Origin: Mycobacterium colombiense
GTDB lineage: Bacteria > Actinomycetota > Actinomycetes > Mycobacteriales > Mycobacteriaceae
Direction: 5' to 3'
Assembly (NCBI RefSeq): GCF_001665835.1
Contig: NZ_LZSX01000088.1
Span: forward strand, 155,178-219,177
Length of the DNA: 64,000 nt
This document shows, piece after piece, positions 61,281-64,000 of this stretch (positions are counted from its first letter, which is position 1; the number at the start of each line of letters is the position of its first letter). The position numbers and the translations under genes are program-made. Below the pieces are notes generated by a model. That model ran no database searches. It was not told the DNA's origin and saw nothing but the letters and a program-made list of their open reading frames with translations.

Positions 61281-62248
61281 CGCTGGACGCCCCCATCGGA
61301 GCCAGGGCCGACGATGCCTCTGAAATATTCGATCGTCCGTTCGACGCCTTCTTCGAACGAGACTCGTGGAACCCAGCCGAGGGTGGACTCGGCGAGGGCG
61401 ATGTCCGGCCTGCGCTGCTTCGGGTCGTCCGGCGGCAGTGGCTCGAAGACCGTCGCCGAAGGCGATCCGGTCATTTCCTTGATAACGCTCGCGGTTTGGA
61501 GGACGGTGCGTTCGGCCGGGCTGCCCACGTTGACGGGTCCGGTGAACCAAGCGTCGCTCGCCGCCATCTTCACGAGCCCTTCGACGAGATCCTCGACATA
61601 ACAAAAGGAACGGGTCTGGCTGCCGTCCCCGAAGACGGTGATCGGTTCCCCGCGCAGCGCCTGGACGATGAACGACGAGATGATTCGGCCGTCCGCTGGA
61701 TCCATCCTCGGACCGTAGGTATTGAAGATGCGGACGACCTTGATCGGGACGCGGTACCGACGCGCGTACTCGAGCATCAGCGTCTCCGCGACCCGCTTGC
61801 CTTCCTCGTAGCAGGCCCGCACCCCGAAGCAGTTGGCGTTGCCCCAGTAACTCTCGGCCTGCGGATGGATCGTCGGATCCCCGTAGACCTCGCTGGTGGA
61901 GGCCTGCAGAATCGTCGCCCCCCGCTCGCGCGCCAGTTCCAGAAGGTTTCTGGTCCCGACGTAGTTGGTCTCCAGGGTGAACAGGGGATCCCGCTGGTAG
62001 GCGCGCGGCGAAGCGGGGCAGGCCAGGTTGAAGATGACGTCCAGCGGACCCGGCACGACCGCGTCGACCGGCCGGGTGATGTCATGCTCGACGAAACTGA
62101 ATCCCCGGTCCTCATCGAGCTGCATGATGTTCTCGCGCCTGCCGGTGCAGAAGTTGTCGAGTCCGATGACTTCGATGCCGTCGCGGCGGAGACGATCGCA
62201 CAGATGGGACCCCAGGAACCCGGCGGCGCCCGCGACGAGGGCTCTCAC
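61277..62248 (-). CDS. UDP-glucuronate decarboxylase-like NAD-dependent epimerase (UXS type)
   Basis: A 323-residue extended SDR. ALVAGAAGFLGSHLCDRLRR binds NAD; LDVIFNLACPASPRAYQRDP and LQASTSEVYGDPTIHPQAES are characteristic of UDP-xylose synthases, and the catalytic YxxxK is CYEEGKRVAET. It would convert UDP-glucuronate to UDP-xylose. GTG 62248 follows AAGGAGAACAAGCA. Xylose occurs in some mycobacterial lipooligosaccharides, which fits the neighbouring transferase. Confidence 0.88.
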   Translation of the reverse strand: MRALVAGAAGFLGSHLCDRLRRDGIEVIGLDNFCTGRRENIMQLDEDRGFSFVEHDITRPVDAVVPGPLDVIFNLACPASPRAYQRDPLFTLETNYVGTRNLLELARERGATILQASTSEVYGDPTIHPQAESYWGNANCFGVRACYEEGKRVAETLMLEYARRYRVPIKVVRIFNTYGPRMDPADGRIISSFIVQALRGEPITVFGDGSQTRSFCYVEDLVEGLVKMAASDAWFTGPVNVGSPAERTVLQTASVIKEMTGSPSATVFEPLPPDDPKQRRPDIALAESTLGWVPRVSFEEGVERTIEYFRGIVGPGSDGGVQR

Positions 62249-62376
62249 TGCTTGTTCTCCTTAGTTCCGGCCATCGAACACGACGTAGCTTTCCATGACC
62301 GACGTGACGTCCGGCAAGACGCCCGCTGGAACCGATTGCACTCACACCGGCGGTTCTTGGTTTGTTCAGCTGAAGT

Positions 62377-62814
62377 TCAAGATTTCGGGGCCAGGACGAC
62401 CACGGGAATCGGTCTCGACGTCTTCTTCTGGTATTCGTTGTACCGGTTCTGATTGTTCTTGTTGACGATCTGCCACAGCCGCGGATAGTCAGGATCGCCG
62501 GACAGCACCGGTCGCGCGGTGACGGCGAAACATCTTGGGCCGACGTTGATCTCGACGTCGGCATTGGCCTTCAGGTTGTGGTACCAGCCGGGGGCCTCGG
62601 GCGCACCACCCTTGGAGGCCACCACCAGATAGTTGTCCCCGTCGCGGGCATAGGTCAGCGAGGTCGTGCGTCGTTTACCGGTCTTCGCGCCAACGGTATG
62701 CAGCAGCAGACTTGGTATCCACAGCGTGCGGTGACCGATCCAGCCGTTCGTCTTCTGATAGACGGTGTTGTGCACCCGCAGCACCTGCGGGAGCAGCTTC
62801 TCCACGAAACTCAT
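62377..62814 (-). CDS. Deazaflavin-dependent nitroreductase (Ddn-like) family protein
   Basis: A 145-residue F420-binding-type protein: LLLHTVGAKTGKRRTTSLTY, NYLVVASKGGAPEAPGWYHN, LKANADVEINVG, as in the Ddn/Rv3547 family. These split-barrel proteins use reduced F420 to reduce quinones or nitro groups at the membrane. ATG 62814 (MSFVEK) chosen; an ATG at 62829 is five codons upstream. Confidence 0.9.
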   Translation of the reverse strand: MSFVEKLLPQVLRVHNTVYQKTNGWIGHRTLWIPSLLLHTVGAKTGKRRTTSLTYARDGDNYLVVASKGGAPEAPGWYHNLKANADVEINVGPRCFAVTARPVLSGDPDYPRLWQIVNKNNQNRYNEYQKKTSRPIPVVVLAPKS

Positions 62815-62875
62815 ACCTTCCAGTCTCACTCAGTGGCGTCGAGCTTCGCCAGTGCCTTCTGCCGGGCGCGGCGGG

Positions 62876-63034
62876 CTAGTGGTGATGCGGCGGTTGCTCG
62901 TCGCGCAGCCGGCGCTCGTCGGACGCCTCGCGCACCTGCTCCTCGTCGCCGAACCGCTCCACGTCCTCGGGCGTGACGTGCACCTGCTCGGGTTTCGGCG
63001 CGGGCCGCGGTGGATGTCGGGGTTCACTGGGCAT
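62876..63034 (-). CDS. 52-residue acidic/basic hypothetical protein
   Basis: A short Pro- and Glu/Arg-rich protein (HPPRPAPKPEQVHVTPEDVE, DEEQVREASDERRLRDEQ). No membrane segment. It sits between the Ddn-like gene and the LysR gene on the same strand. Function unknown. Confidence 0.55.
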   Translation of the reverse strand: MPSEPRHPPRPAPKPEQVHVTPEDVERFGDEEQVREASDERRLRDEQPPHHH

Positions 63035-63063
63035 GAGGCGATTATCTCTCGATTCGGACGACT

Positions 63064-63993
63064 CTAGGCCTGCGCCCTGGCGATGTTCTCGACGATGATC
63101 TGGCAGGCCGTGTCGTAGAAGGCGCTGATCAGGGTGGAGAAGGACAGCTCGAAGGGATAGATCATGTGCACGGCCAGAGGCTCGACCGCCCAGTCGGGCA
63201 GTATCGGCACGATGGTGCCGTCGCGTAGTTCCTCGGTGCAGATGATCTGCGTGGGCATGGCGCCGATACCGAGCCCCTGCAGGATGTACTCCTTGCACAC
63301 CTGAAAGTTGTTGGCCCGCGCGCGTACTCGTGGTGACAACTCGTGTCGTCTGTCGAGTCTGGTCACGGCCAGCTTGAGCTTTTGGGGCCCGCAGAAGCCG
63401 AAGTCGATGAACGGCAGAGTGTTCACCTGCGCGGGTTCGGTGATCGGATCATTGAGTCGCGCCACGAAATCGGTTGAGGCGCATAGGAAAAGGTTCAGGT
63501 CGAAAACCTTTCGCGCGATCAGCGTCGAATCCTGAAGCGGTCCGGGTCCGAACACGACGTCGTAACCGTCCTTGACCGGATCGACTATGTTGTCGACCAA
63601 CCGAATATCCAAGCGCGAGTTCGGGTAACGCTGCAAGAACGTCGCGCCGACACGGGATGCGTAGTCGATGCCCAGGCTCACCGGTATCGCGACCCGCAGT
63701 TCACCCTGGGGTTCCTGCCGACTGCCCTCCACGAGCGCCCGTACGCCGTTGGCCTCGGTCAAGATGTTCATCGCGTGGTCGTAAATCTGCTCGCCGATGT
63801 CGGTGACCGTCAGCTGATGGGTGTTCTTCCGCAGCAGCTTGATGCCCAGGTCGGATTCCAGCTTGGTCAGCTTCCGGCTCACCGTGGACTTGGGCATGCC
63901 GAGCGCCGTCGCCGCCTTCGAGATGCTGCGGCAGTCCACCACCTTGCCGAATACCAGCAGGGCATCGAGGTCAAAGGGCAGATTCTGTTCCAT
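63064..63993 (-). CDS. LysR-family transcription regulator
   Basis: A 309-residue LTTR with the N-terminal winged HTH (LLVFGKVVDCRSISKAATAL, MPKSTVSRKLTKLESDLGIK) and a periplasmic-binding-like effector domain (GELRVAIPVSLGIDYASRVG, DGYDVVFGPGPLQDSTLIAR). The gene ends 30 bases from the short acidic gene. ATG 63993 lies close to the window edge, so its target promoter and divergent neighbour are outside. Confidence 0.93.
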   Translation of the reverse strand: MEQNLPFDLDALLVFGKVVDCRSISKAATALGMPKSTVSRKLTKLESDLGIKLLRKNTHQLTVTDIGEQIYDHAMNILTEANGVRALVEGSRQEPQGELRVAIPVSLGIDYASRVGATFLQRYPNSRLDIRLVDNIVDPVKDGYDVVFGPGPLQDSTLIARKVFDLNLFLCASTDFVARLNDPITEPAQVNTLPFIDFGFCGPQKLKLAVTRLDRRHELSPRVRARANNFQVCKEYILQGLGIGAMPTQIICTEELRDGTIVPILPDWAVEPLAVHMIYPFELSFSTLISAFYDTACQIIVENIARAQA

Positions 63994-64000
63994 GGGCGGT

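Overview
The window is high-GC DNA from an actinobacterium, almost certainly a Mycobacterium. The support is a PPE-SVP protein, an MmpS/MmpL pair, a UsfY homologue, an LpdA homologue, a SigH-type ECF sigma factor, a deazaflavin-type nitroreductase and many GTG starts with ATGA/GTGA overlaps. I saw no rRNA, tRNA, CRISPR array or complete insertion sequence.

Layout. 1-702 is the 3' end of a cytochrome c oxidase subunit I gene. 0.7-14.1 kb is a redox/stress accessory region: a SigH-like sigma factor with a coupled small membrane protein, a Cys-rich copper-binding-type four-helix protein, an LpdA-like flavoprotein, a six-gene run (NDH-2-like, molybdopterin oxidoreductase, FNR-like reductase, Zn-ribbon protein, RraA-like, RidA-like), a DUF421 protein, a damaged thioredoxin-reductase-like gene, a thiolase, a DUF417 protein, a chimeric acetyltransferase and a DUF5709 protein. 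14.1-30.4 kb is a regulator block: a MalT-like LuxR protein, an alpha/beta hydrolase, three copies of a tiny membrane-peptide cassette, three tandem ~930-1015-residue AAA-ATPase/LuxR paralogues, and a GAF/AAA/Fis activator. 30.4-34.9 kb holds truncated duplicates plus a holin-like protein, UsfY, two Cys-rich small proteins and a frameshifted PPE gene. 34.9-42.4 kb returns to redox genes (two MDR oxidoreductases, cupin, DoxX, pyridine nucleotide-disulphide reductase, RidA, nitroreductase) and an MFS exporter. 42.6-45.9 kb is mmpS-mmpL. 46-50.2 kb has an SDR, two cupins, a DUF5709-like protein, an acetyltransferase-like protein and an NmrA-type protein. 50.5-53.7 kb is a minus-strand operon for peptidoglycan amidase/recycling, including a sugar kinase-MurQ fusion. 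53.9-59.2 kb is a probable cAMP group (cNMP-domain flavoprotein and two class III cyclases). 59.4-64 kb has a methyltransferase, a glycosyltransferase, a UDP-glucuronate decarboxylase, a Ddn-like protein and a LysR regulator.

The main discovery is a composite DNA element present ten times between 1.8 and 46.4 kb. It is a palindrome TCACCCGGGTGA, then 23 bases, then CTCACCC; an upstream GGGTGA makes a second inverted repeat with that arm. Eight of ten copies keep the 23-base spacing. It lies upstream of the sigma factor, the copper-type protein, the NDH-2-like operon, the DUF417 gene, the acetyltransferase, DUF5709, small orphan ORFs and SDR genes, so it probably defines one stress regulon. 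The second half also contains an in-frame start codon followed by an M-x-T-(T/A)-H-P leader peptide. Broken duplicates (SDR, molybdopterin protein, RraA tail, DUF417, Fis domain) sit close to these elements, suggesting that the regulon grew and decayed by recombination between repeats. Two further regulatory motifs (paired CGTCTCA-N3-TGAGACG sites; ACTGC..GCAGT sites) link the large regulators to each other.
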